A DNA stretch of 64,000 bases, taken from NCBI RefSeq assembly GCF_011405515.1, contig NZ_AP022671.1, positions 3,534,001 through 3,598,000 of the forward strand. The letters run 5' to 3'. The notes beneath the pieces were generated by a model, which saw nothing but the letters and a program-made list of their open reading frames with translations, ran no database searches and was not told the DNA's origin. The stretch is from Nitrospira sp. KM1 (GTDB lineage: Bacteria; Nitrospirota; Nitrospiria; Nitrospirales; Nitrospiraceae). This document shows positions 16,777 through 25,800 of this stretch, one piece after another (positions within the stretch are counted from its first letter, which is position 1; each line of letters opens with the position of its first letter). The translations under genes were made by a program, and so were the position numbers.

Positions 16777-17375
16777 TATTGGTCGATCGGGAAGGAAATA
16801 ATGATGCCACCCATGACATCGTTGAGTTGGAAGTCTCGGCGGGGACTGTTGGGATGGGAATTATGACAATCGACGCAGGCCTGAGAGATAGCCTTATCCG
16901 AATAGATGGCCTGGAAGAGACGAACATCTCCCTTCTTGATAGTTCCGAAAAAGGGATTTTCAGGGTTTTTTTGAACTGCGGTCAATCCTTGCCGCTCCAA
17001 ATCACTGTTCGCGCCGTTCCAAACGTAAATCGGAGTCAAGCTGGCCAGCCGAAACGAGAGATTGAGATCTTTCAAGGCCACCAGCCGCCCTGACTCCAAT
17101 AGAAACTGGGCGGGCAGAGGAACGCCCCGTTCATCCCGCCAATGTTCATGGGCTTCGATCCCATCTCGCTGCAGTTTGACTACCACGTTGTCGGTGTAAT
17201 TGTTTCTATTGGCTTCGAGAACGGCGTGAATAAATTCGGCGGTCCTCTGCGGCGTGATCTTGTCGGACCTCATCCGGTCGGACAACGTCAGGGCAAAGAT
17301 CCAATAAAAAACCACCGCGACAAATGCAAATGCCGCACCGCCAAGCGTCCACAGAAGGGGCTTATTATCCGACAT
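16776..17375 (-). CDS. DUF3365 haem-binding membrane protein
   Basis: 199 residues: one N-terminal transmembrane helix (about 8-28), then a periplasmic DUF3365 domain. It has a single c-type haem motif CVDCH (C167, C170, H171) followed by NSHPNSPRRDF. The N-terminal part (SDKITPQRTAEFIHAVLEAN) resembles the sensor portion of DUF3365 proteins, which bind one haem and often act as redox or gas sensors. No output domain is fused here. It lies in an operon between an aminotransferase (19 bp away) and an amidohydrolase (TAATG overlap). The catalytic link between these three is not obvious. Confidence 0.85.
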   Translation of the reverse strand: MSDNKPLLWTLGGAAFAFVAVVFYWIFALTLSDRMRSDKITPQRTAEFIHAVLEANRNNYTDNVVVKLQRDGIEAHEHWRDERGVPLPAQFLLESGRLVALKDLNLSFRLASLTPIYVWNGANSDLERQGLTAVQKNPENPFFGTIKKGDVRLFQAIYSDKAISQACVDCHNSHPNSPRRDFQLNDVMGGIIISFPIDQ

Positions 17376-17393
17376 CGGTCTCTGCCTCCGGGA

Positions 17394-18581
17394 TCAAGAG
17401 ATACCTCGACTGAAGATACGGGCTGCCGCAGCCAGTGCGAGCCCTGGCGTATCCAACCATCCGCCTCGAATAGACAATTCCTCCAGCGCATTCAAGAACG
17501 TCAGCACGTTCGACTCGGTCGAGGACTCTCCCATCAATCCGATCCGCCAGACTTTTCCCTTGAGCGGCCCAAGGCCGCCGCCGATCTCGATGCCGTAACG
17601 AGACAGAAGGTCGTGACGAATCTCGGCTTCAGGAATAGCCGGAGGGACAAGGACGCAATGCAACGTGGTCAGCCGCTCTCGTGGTTGCGGAAGCGGATGC
17701 AATCCCAATTCGGCGAGCCCCGCCGTCAGTGCTTCACTATTGAGTCGATGTCGTGCGATGCGCTGCGTCAGACCCTCCTCATCGACCAATCGCAGCGCTT
17801 CCCGTAAGGCATACAGCATGGAAATCGGGGCGGTATGGTGATAGGCCCGTGTTCCCTCCTGCCAATAATCGGCAATCAGTCCCATATCCAGATACCAACT
17901 CTGGCAGGGCGTGCGGCGATGCCGGATGGCCGCCAGTGCCCGTGTGCTGATCGTCATGGGGGAAAGTCCCGGCGGACAACTGAGACATTTTTGGGTGCCG
18001 CTGTAGCAGATGTCGATGCCATGGCGGTCGACCTCGACAGGAAGACCCCCAAGAGAGGTCACGGCATCTACAATGAACAAGGCATCGTGTTCCCGGCACA
18101 GCATGGCGAGAGTGTCGAGCGGTTGCCACACACCGGTTGATGTTTCCGCCTGGACGACGACGACCGCCTTGACCGGTCCCGAGCGACGGAGCGCCTGCTC
18201 GACGGCATTGGGATCGATGCTTTGCCCCCAGGGGGCGTCGAGCCTGACAGCCTTTCCCCCACATCGATCCACGACAGAGGCCAAGCGCGTTCCGAACACG
18301 CCGTTGACCCCGACAATCACCGCGTCCCCCGGTTCGATTACATTGACGATCGAAGCCTCCATGCCTGCCGATCCGGTCCCCGAGACGGCAATTGTAAACG
18401 GATTGGTGGTCTGAAACACGGTTCGGAGCATTTCCTGGACGTCGTTCATCAGGCTTAGAAATGACGGATCCAAATGTCCAATGACCGGCAGTGACATCGC
18501 TCGTAAAACTCGGGGATGAACCTGGCTGGGACCAGGTCCCAGCAGAAGACGATGAGGAGGTGTAAAGTCAGGAATTCTCAT
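17394..18581 (-). CDS. class V aminotransferase (serine-pyruvate/alanine-glyoxylate type)
   Basis: 395 residues, PLP-dependent fold type I. Visible: LLLGPGPSQVHPRVLRAM at the start, SGTGSAGMEASI, QAETSTGVWQPLD, the PLP-contacting Asp in FIVDAVTSLGG, and the Schiff-base lysine K198 in SGTQKCLSCPPG. The GPGPS/HETSTG pattern is that of serine-pyruvate, serine-glyoxylate and alanine-glyoxylate aminotransferases, which join photorespiratory-type or serine metabolism. The exact amino donor is uncertain. A TATACT-like -10 lies upstream at 18606-18611. The start at 18581 is preferred over 18626 because the extra 15 codons lie in that promoter region. Confidence 0.85.
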   Translation of the reverse strand: MRIPDFTPPHRLLLGPGPSQVHPRVLRAMSLPVIGHLDPSFLSLMNDVQEMLRTVFQTTNPFTIAVSGTGSAGMEASIVNVIEPGDAVIVGVNGVFGTRLASVVDRCGGKAVRLDAPWGQSIDPNAVEQALRRSGPVKAVVVVQAETSTGVWQPLDTLAMLCREHDALFIVDAVTSLGGLPVEVDRHGIDICYSGTQKCLSCPPGLSPMTISTRALAAIRHRRTPCQSWYLDMGLIADYWQEGTRAYHHTAPISMLYALREALRLVDEEGLTQRIARHRLNSEALTAGLAELGLHPLPQPRERLTTLHCVLVPPAIPEAEIRHDLLSRYGIEIGGGLGPLKGKVWRIGLMGESSTESNVLTFLNALEELSIRGGWLDTPGLALAAAARIFSRGIS

Positions 18582-18758
18582 AGAGCTGCGGAAAGCCGAG
18601 GGCGCAGTATAGCGGAGTTGTCGCAAGTTCGGCCATGGGAATCATACGGTCTCGGTCGGGGCGGTCATTAATTCGATCGCAGGCCCGGAACCGAGCGCAA
18701 TAATCTGATCCTGGGCAGCCGTCGTTACTTTTGAGGGGTTAAGGTAAGTAAATTGCCA

Positions 18759-18767
18759 TGTTATAGT
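18759..18767 (+). promoter_or_regulatory. extended -10 promoter at the CPBP protease start
   Basis: TGTTATAGT (TGn plus TATAGT) ends eight bases before the ATG at 18776, so transcription should begin at or within a few bases of the start codon. TTGAGG at 18731 is a possible, distant -35. There is no ribosome binding sequence between. Same arrangement as the J-domain gene at 14696. Confidence 0.4.
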
Positions 18768-18775
18768 TGAACGTC

Positions 18776-20281
18776 ATGGAGAACCATCCATTGCGGTCGC
18801 CTCTTACTGAAGCTCCCCAACGATCGTCTTGGTTGTTCGCCAGCGACACGCCAGCGCCGGTCGGAACTTATACGGACCGATTTTCTCCGGGCGGCAGCCT
18901 CCTCGCGGCGTGCATCTTAGTTGCGTCCTTGGTTTCCGTGATCTGGCTATCGGCCTCCATCCCGAAACTCGATCGGATAGAAACCCCTGAATTGGCTTTG
19001 GCCCGCATGGTGGGCAGAACGATGGATGTTCAGGACGGAATCAGGCGGGCTCCGTTCTGGAAGCAACAACTGCTTGAATGGGTGTCGGGGAACAACGAGG
19101 CTGAACGCACCCAGGCCATCGAGTGGTACCGAGAACTCGCCAGATTCTCTGATGAGCCTATCGTCTCTTTGGAATTGGCTATCCTGCAGGCCGAATCCGG
19201 GCAAGTATCGCAGGCGCTCCTGTCCGCCTACGAATGGTCGAAACGGGAAGCACCGTTTCCCCGCTACGGAGAATTTATCGTGTCCGCTTATGGTGAAGGA
19301 TTGTCGCTTGATCGACCCTCGCTTCTGTCCATGCAGACTGAACTGGCGGAGCAATTGCCGGCCGGCTGGTTTTACGAGCGGATTGCTATGCAGCTCGCTG
19401 CCCGCGCGAAAGAGACAAGTCTTCTTGAAAATATTGAACGGGGAGCGACATCCCGTGCGGACAAGCTACTTCAGCGATCATGGAAACTCACCACAGTTGA
19501 ACTCGGGACCATGGGTCTCGGCACGTTGCTCGTGATCTATCTTTGGGCAATACGACGGACGCATCCGGCATGGCTCTATCTGCACACGTCCGGCGTTCCA
19601 CCTCCGTGGCCCGGTGGCGTAGGGGCCGCTGTACTTCTCCGCGGCGGGGCGATCGGAGCCATCATGACCGCGGTCCTGCTGTTGTACATGCCGCCTGAGA
19701 ATACTTCTTTACGGGCGCTCGCCATTCCGTTGACGAACGTTCCCTTGTTGTTTCTCGCCTATCGGTACCTCTTCCGTCCCTCCGGCCTTTCCTTTGATGA
19801 AGGCTTTGGGCTGGATATTCCCTGGTCGCGGCTCTGGCGCCTGGCGTTGGCCGTCATCGCGATCGTCGCCGCAGGTCTGTGGATCGAGTGGTGCATGGAT
19901 CGTCTGGCGACCGCGTGGCAGCTGACAAGTCATTGGACGGAATGGTTCGATGCCGATCTCGTCTGGGGTTCTCCGTCTCAGACGCTGATCAGTCTGATCG
20001 AATATGTTATCTTTGCCCCGATTTTTGAAGAACTCGCCTTTCGGGGATTGTTGTTTGCCATTCTCCGCCGCAAGTTCCAGTTTCTTCCTGCCGCGCTGAT
20101 CAGCGCGTTCATCTTCGGCGTCGCGCACGGCTACGGGGTTGTGGGGCTGCTCAGTGTGTGCTGCAGCGGGGTGCTGTGGGCATGGATCTATGAAAAAACG
20201 GGAAGCATCGTGCCCGGGATTCTTGCGCATGCCATCAACAACCTACTCGTGTGTCTGGCCGTAATCGGGCTGATGCGCTAG
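18776..20281 (+). CDS. CPBP family intramembrane metalloprotease
   Basis: 501 residues. One transmembrane segment near the N-terminus is followed by a soluble region of about 150 residues with helical repeats, then several membrane helices. The CPBP (Abi/CAAX) core at the C-terminus has FEELAFRGLLFAIL (the EExxxR motif), then SAFIFGVAHGYG with the metal-binding His, and a third motif HAINNLLVCL. This is the Rce1/CaaX-protease-like glutamyl protease family. The large N-terminal insert is unusual for the family and may recruit a partner. The last 39 bp overlap the convergent SDR gene. Confidence 0.82.
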   Translation: MENHPLRSPLTEAPQRSSWLFASDTPAPVGTYTDRFSPGGSLLAACILVASLVSVIWLSASIPKLDRIETPELALARMVGRTMDVQDGIRRAPFWKQQLLEWVSGNNEAERTQAIEWYRELARFSDEPIVSLELAILQAESGQVSQALLSAYEWSKREAPFPRYGEFIVSAYGEGLSLDRPSLLSMQTELAEQLPAGWFYERIAMQLAARAKETSLLENIERGATSRADKLLQRSWKLTTVELGTMGLGTLLVIYLWAIRRTHPAWLYLHTSGVPPPWPGGVGAAVLLRGGAIGAIMTAVLLLYMPPENTSLRALAIPLTNVPLLFLAYRYLFRPSGLSFDEGFGLDIPWSRLWRLALAVIAIVAAGLWIEWCMDRLATAWQLTSHWTEWFDADLVWGSPSQTLISLIEYVIFAPIFEELAFRGLLFAILRRKFQFLPAALISAFIFGVAHGYGVVGLLSVCCSGVLWAWIYEKTGSIVPGILAHAINNLLVCLAVIGLMR

Positions 20282-21070
20282 CGACCCGCGTTCGATGGCA
20301 TCCAACGCGTCGAACAGGTTCTCATGCTGTATCATCGTGCCAAGCGACTGAGCGATCTTTTTGGATGCGATCCATTTCCCCGGTTCTCTCACCTGCTCGC
20401 CGGCGCGAGGCACGACCTGCCACCGAGCGCTCGCGTAGATACAGATTTCCTCCCATGTCTTCGGCCTGCCGTCGCTGACATTGTAGACGTCGCCGCGCCT
20501 TGCCAGTTGCAAGGCGGCCAGACAGATTCGCGCCAAGTCCTCCACGTGAATCAAGTTCACGTATTTTCGTGAGCGTCCGATCCGTCCAGTCCTAAGCCAG
20601 TCGAGCGGATTCCTTCCTGGTCCGTAAATTCCTGCGATCCGAAGCACGACGGCACCGCATTCTTCGCGAAGAAATTCCTCGCCGGCCACGCGAGGCTTAC
20701 TCCGGTCGATTGGCGACAGTTCGTCGGTCCACGGCGGCGGATACGCGTCCGATTGTCCGACATCATACGCCGAGGTGCTCGCAAGGACGACCAGACGGCG
20801 CGAAGAGACTCCAAGAGCCGCAGCGCATTGCTTGACCGCTGCGAGAGGAGTCGCGGGAAAAGACCAGAGGATGTCTCCTTTGACCGGAATCCCGGCCCAT
20901 GTTCCGGGACGTTCGAGGTCAAACGTCAGGCGATGGGCGCCAGTCATCTGAGGAAAAGCTCGATCTGGCCGGCGGCTGGTCACATAGATAGCCGAATACC
21001 TCTGCGCCGCCAAGGGAAGGACATAGCCTGCGGTATATCCGGCGCCAAGCATGACGATCGTGGAAGACAT
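20243..21070 (-). CDS. SDR family NAD(P)-dependent epimerase-like protein
   Basis: 275 residues. The N-terminal nucleotide-binding motif MLGAGYTAGYV (GxGxxG) is followed by YVTSRRPDRA, a catalytic-region STSAYD, a VVLRIAGIYGPGRNP motif, VNLIHVEDLARICLAAL and DVYNVSDGRP. These mark an extended short-chain dehydrogenase close to the YeeZ/NAD-epimerase group. The usual YxxxK is not intact (AYDVGQS), so catalysis may be altered or it may act as an NAD(P)-sensor protein. Its 3' end overlaps the CPBP gene by 39 bp tail to tail. Confidence 0.78.
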   Translation of the reverse strand: MSSTIVMLGAGYTAGYVLPLAAQRYSAIYVTSRRPDRAFPQMTGAHRLTFDLERPGTWAGIPVKGDILWSFPATPLAAVKQCAAALGVSSRRLVVLASTSAYDVGQSDAYPPPWTDELSPIDRSKPRVAGEEFLREECGAVVLRIAGIYGPGRNPLDWLRTGRIGRSRKYVNLIHVEDLARICLAALQLARRGDVYNVSDGRPKTWEEICIYASARWQVVPRAGEQVREPGKWIASKKIAQSLGTMIQHENLFDALDAIERGSLAHQPDYGQTHE

Positions 21071-21181
21071 GATAACGCCAATGGTCTGATTACAGCGTAA
21101 ACGTGTAACGATGACTACTTAATGGCGGAACCTGGACGCTCAAGATTATAATGCCCTACCTTGAATCAATCGCGAGGGCCT

Positions 21182-22837
21182 ATGAACATCACGGCTCATC
21201 ATCGTCTCTTTCTCCTTTTCATCACCTGCACGTTCGGCGTCGGCTGCAGCAGCGGCGGCGGTGACGGCAATGGCGGCTCCGGCGGTGGCAGCTCACTCGC
21301 GGTCGGCACGACTGCTGCCAATTTCGGCGTGATCGGGAATACCTACACCTCGACGCTCACCGCCGTCAACGGCACGGCCCCATTCACGTGGTCGATAACC
21401 GGAGGAAGCCTGCCCGCGGGATTATCGTTGAACCCTTCGACGGGTGTCATGACAGGGATGCCTGCCGCAGCGGGCAATACAACCGTGACAATACGGGTCG
21501 TCGACAGCGCCGGCAACTCGGCGACAGGCCCGCTGCTCGTTGCTGTTTATACGAGAACCGGCCGTGTCTCCGTGGACGGAAACGGTGCCCCGGGCAATGG
21601 AATCAGTTCGAGCCCATCGTTGAATGCCGACGGGAGCCTGGTGGGATTTTCCTCGCAATCGACCAATCTCGTCCCCGGCGTCAATGGAGCGCAGGTCTAT
21701 GTGCATAATCGGCAGACTGGTCAAATGGAGTTGATCTCACGTGACAATGGCGCAGCGGTCGTCGTACAGGGCAACGGGGCAAGTAGCGCCCCTGTAATAA
21801 GTGCCAATGGACAGTTTGTCGTGTTCGTGTCCCAGGCCACCAATCTCCTGGGGCCAGGGACCCCTTCAATCTCATCTGGACAGCAGATTTACGTCAGGGA
21901 CCGTCAAAATGGCGTGACCACTCTGGTATCGGTCGACAATGCTGCGGTCCCCAATCCTGGCAACGGTCTCAGCAGCGCGCCGGCGATTAGCTCCGACGGT
22001 CGTTTTGTCGCGTTCGTATCGCAAGCGACCAACCTATTGTCGCCCGGCACATCGACGATCCCCTCAGGACAGCAGGTGTATGTCAGAGACCGCCAAAACG
22101 GCCTTACGACTCTCGTCTCCGTGGAGAATGCCACGATCTCGAATCCAGGAAACGGTGTGAGTAGCGCACCCGTTATCAGCGCAGATGGGCAGTTTGTTGC
22201 GTTTGCCTCGCTGGCCTCGAATCTCCTTCCTGCCGGCATACCAGTCGGAGTCAACCAGCAGATCTATCTTCGAGACCGGCAGGGGAATCAGACCAGTCTG
22301 GTCTCGGTCGACAATAATAGTCCTCCCAATGCCGGCAACGGCGTCAGTCACGCGCCCTCGATCAATGGTGATGGTACCATCATCGCGTTCGATTCACTGG
22401 CCACCAACCTGCTGGCGCCCGGCAATCCATCGATCACCGGGCAGCAGGTGTACATCCGGAATCGGTCATTGAACCAGACCAATTTGGTGTCCGCTGACAA
22501 CAATGTCGTGGCGCTCTCAGGAAACGGCACGAGTCAGTCTGCCTCCGTCAGCTCGGACGGCCGCTATGTCGCATTCGCTTCCGTATCGACCAATCTCCTG
22601 GCTCCAGCCGTTTCTTCAACCTCGGGCCAACAGGTGTTCGTCCGCGATCGACAGTTCAGCTTGACGACCATGGGATCCCAGGACAATTCCAGCACCACGA
22701 GTGCAGGGAACGCGCCCAGCAACAGTCCGGCCATGAATGGCAACGGCGGCTTCGTTGCCTTCGCTTCGCAGGCTTCCAATCTGGTCACTGTCCCTCCGAT
22801 ATCGCAGGCAGATCTGTACGTGAGGGCCATACCCTAG
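21182..22837 (+). CDS. lipoprotein with Ig-like domain and seven-fold propeller-type repeats
   Basis: 551 residues. A lipoprotein signal ends at C22 (TFGVGC), then a Gly/Ser-rich linker, then a He_PIG-type immunoglobulin-like domain (about residues 38-122: PFTWSITGGSLPAGLSLNP, GNTTVTIRVVDSAGNSA). Seven repeats of about 65-70 residues follow, each with a GNG-x-S-x-x-P-x-I/V-x-x-DG-x-x-V-x-F-x-S-x-x-TNL core; this fits a seven-bladed TolB/PD40-like propeller. The product is probably a surface or periplasmic adhesion or scaffold protein. The ATG has GCGAGGG upstream and a TATAAT (21147-21152) about 30 bases before it. Confidence 0.75.
   Translation: MNITAHHRLFLLFITCTFGVGCSSGGGDGNGGSGGGSSLAVGTTAANFGVIGNTYTSTLTAVNGTAPFTWSITGGSLPAGLSLNPSTGVMTGMPAAAGNTTVTIRVVDSAGNSATGPLLVAVYTRTGRVSVDGNGAPGNGISSSPSLNADGSLVGFSSQSTNLVPGVNGAQVYVHNRQTGQMELISRDNGAAVVVQGNGASSAPVISANGQFVVFVSQATNLLGPGTPSISSGQQIYVRDRQNGVTTLVSVDNAAVPNPGNGLSSAPAISSDGRFVAFVSQATNLLSPGTSTIPSGQQVYVRDRQNGLTTLVSVENATISNPGNGVSSAPVISADGQFVAFASLASNLLPAGIPVGVNQQIYLRDRQGNQTSLVSVDNNSPPNAGNGVSHAPSINGDGTIIAFDSLATNLLAPGNPSITGQQVYIRNRSLNQTNLVSADNNVVALSGNGTSQSASVSSDGRYVAFASVSTNLLAPAVSSTSGQQVFVRDRQFSLTTMGSQDNSSTTSAGNAPSNSPAMNGNGGFVAFASQASNLVTVPPISQADLYVRAIP
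21576..22785 (+). repeat. seven tandem coding repeats (about 65-70 codons)
   Basis: Seven units, each containing GNGxSSxPxIxxDG followed by VxFxSxAxNL: GNGISSSPSLNADG, GNGASSAPVISANG, GNGLSSAPAISSDG, GNGVSSAPVISADG, GNGVSHAPSINGDG, GNGTSQSASVSSDG and GNAPSNSPAMNGNG. Between them a DRQNGxTTLVSVDN strand recurs. The count matches a closed seven-bladed beta-propeller. Units 2 to 4 are the most alike, indicating recent duplication within the gene. Confidence 0.75.
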
Positions 22838-22879
22838 TATCTGGAGGTGAGGCGCTTCGCATGGTAGCATCACTGAACC

Positions 22880-25800
22880 ATGCCGCTTTCGCCGTTTCAT
22901 CCCCTCATCGCAGAGTGGTTTCGGGCTTCGGTGGGAACACCCACCGATGTACAGGCTCAGGCTTGGCCTGCCATTCGATCGGGTGCCGACGCCTTGATCG
23001 CCGCTCCAACCGGCTCCGGTAAGACCTTCGCGGCGTTCCTCTCCTGCATCGACCATCTGCTCAAACAGGCATTGGATTGTGAACTGCAAGATCAGACACA
23101 GGTCCTCTACGTTTCGCCGCTGAAAGCACTCAGTAACGATGTGCAGAAAAACCTGCAACGGCCATTGATGGAGATCGGCCAAGCGGCATTGCAGGCCGGA
23201 TTACTATTGCCCGATCTCCGCGTGCTGGTCCGCACTGGCGACACGCCCATGGCTGACCGCCAGCAGATGCTTCGCCGGCCCCCCCACATTTTGGTCACGA
23301 CTCCGGAATCGCTTTTTATCTTGTTGACCGCGGACAAGAGCCGGCGCCTGCTCCAGACTGTGCGGGCGGTAATCATCGACGAGATTCATGCGGTGGCTCC
23401 CAACAAACGAGGCGCCCATTTGGCGTTGTCGCTGGAACGGCTGGAGGCATTGACCCTGACGAAACCGCAGCGCATCGGATTGTCGGCGACGCAACGCCCG
23501 ATCGAAGCCGTCGCCCGGTTTCTCGTGGGAGCCCGGCCATTGCCCAGGGTGATTGATGTCGGCCACAAGCGGGAGATGGATCTCGCGGTGGAAACGCCGA
23601 AGGACGAACTGAGCGCCATCGCGACGAATGCCATCTGGGCCGACATTTACGATCGTCTCGCGGAGCTCGTCCGTGAGCACCGCTCGACGCTGGTGTTCGT
23701 GAACACGCGGCGCCTCGCCGAGCGGGTGTCGCATCATCTCGAGGAGCGATTGACCGACCTTGGCTCCGATGCCGTCGCGGCGCATCACGGAAGCTTGTCA
23801 CGGCAGATCCGGCTGTCGGCGGAGGAGCGCCTGAAGAGCGGGAAAACGCGCGTGGTGGTCGCTACGGCCTCGCTTGAACTTGGGATCGATATCGGCGCCG
23901 TGGATCTCGTCTGTCAGATCGGTTCCCCCAGGGCCATCTCGACGGGTCTTCAACGAATCGGGCGAGCCGGACATTGGATCAAGGCCGTTCCGAAGGGCCG
24001 GCTGTTCGCCACGACACGCGACGAGCTGTTGGAGTGCGCCGCCCTGATTCGAGCCATGCGCAGCGGCATGCTGGATCGGATTGAAGTGCCGCCCGCGCCG
24101 CTGGACATCCTGGCGCAGCAGATCGTGGCGGCCTCCGCAGCCCAAACCTGGAGCGAAGACGAGCTGTTCACCCTCGTATGCCGGGCGGCACCGTACCAAA
24201 GCGTATCGCGTGGGACGTTCGATAAGATCGTCCGCATGCTGGCCGATGGGATCGCCACGAGCCGGGGAAGGGGCCTGGCTTATATCTATCACGACCGTGT
24301 CAATCATCGGATCAAAGGGCGTCGCGGTGCGCGTCTGGCCGCGATTACCTCGGGCGGGGCGATTCCGGACACGGCCAACTATGCCGTGGTGGCGGAACCT
24401 GATGGCACGGTCGTCGGGTCGGTGGATGAGGATTTCGCGGTCGAAAGTTTGGCCGGTGACGTCATGCTGCTCGGCAACACGTCTTGGCGTATCAAAGGCG
24501 TTGGCATGGGCACGGTGAGGGTGGAGGATGCCCATGGTGCCCCGCCGAACATCCCGTTCTGGCGCGGCGAAGCCCCGTCGAGGACCATGGAATTGTCGGC
24601 TGAAGTCTCGAGACTTCGGAATGATCTGGACGGGCTCTTAAATGCTCCCGATCGAGGCATCGGCAGCGAGGATGCGTACGGCAATGCCCGGTTGCTGTCA
24701 CCGCTCGCCTGGTTGAAGACGGAGTGCGGCCTGGGGACACGGGCGGGACAACAGGCCGTCGAGTACCTCTTATCGGCCAAAGCCGTCCTCGGAACCGTTC
24801 CAACGCAGGAGACGATCATTGCGGAACGGTTTTTCGATGAAAGCGGCGGCATGCAGCTCGTCATCCATGCGCCGTTCGGCGGCAGGATCAATCGTGCCTG
24901 GGGACTGGCGCTCAGGAAGCGTTTCTGCGTGACCTTTGATTTTGAATTGCAGGCGGCCGCGACGGATAACGGCCTGGTGATCTCGCTGGGCGAGAAACAC
25001 AGTTTCCCCCTGGAATCGGTCTTTTCCTACCTGCATTCCCATTCCGTCCAGGACGTGCTGACCCAGGCTGTGCTCCAGGCACCCATGTTTGCGACCCGCT
25101 GGCGCTGGAATGTCTCGCGAGCCCTCGCGCTGCTGCGATTTTCCAAGGGGAAGAAGGTGCCGCCGCAGATTCAACGGATGAGGGCGGAGGATCTGCTGGC
25201 CGCCGTTTTTCCCGATGCCATCGCCTGCCAGGACAACATGACGGGCGATCACGCCGAACGGTCGATTCCCGATCACCCGCTGGTGCGGGAGACCTTGAGG
25301 GATTGCCTTGCCGAGGCGATGGATGTCGAAGGTCTGGTGGCGTTGCTGCGTCGGATCGAAACGGGGCAGGTCCGGTGCGTGGCACTGGATACGCCGATTC
25401 CATCCCCATTTTCGCACGAAATTCTCAACGCCAATCCCTATGCCTTTCTTGACGATGCTCCGCTGGAAGAGCGCCGGGCCCGCGCGGTTGAACTGCGGCG
25501 AATGCTGCCCGCAGATGTGGCCGGAGGGGTCGGCGCGTTGGATGACGCCGCGATCGAGGAGGTGGTGCGTGAGTCGTGGCCCGTGGTGCGCGATGCGGAC
25601 GAATTGCATGACGCGCTGCTGACGCTCATCTGGGTGCCGGCATCGGCGATGCAGGAGTGGAGCGCCTTCCTTTCTGTCTTGCGCGACGACGGGCGAGTGA
25701 GCGAAATCGGCGTCGATGTCGATGGACGGTGTGAGTCTGGATGGGTTGCGAAGGAATTGGAGTGTCAGGTCAGGGGGCTGTTCGACCAGGGCGATGAAGC

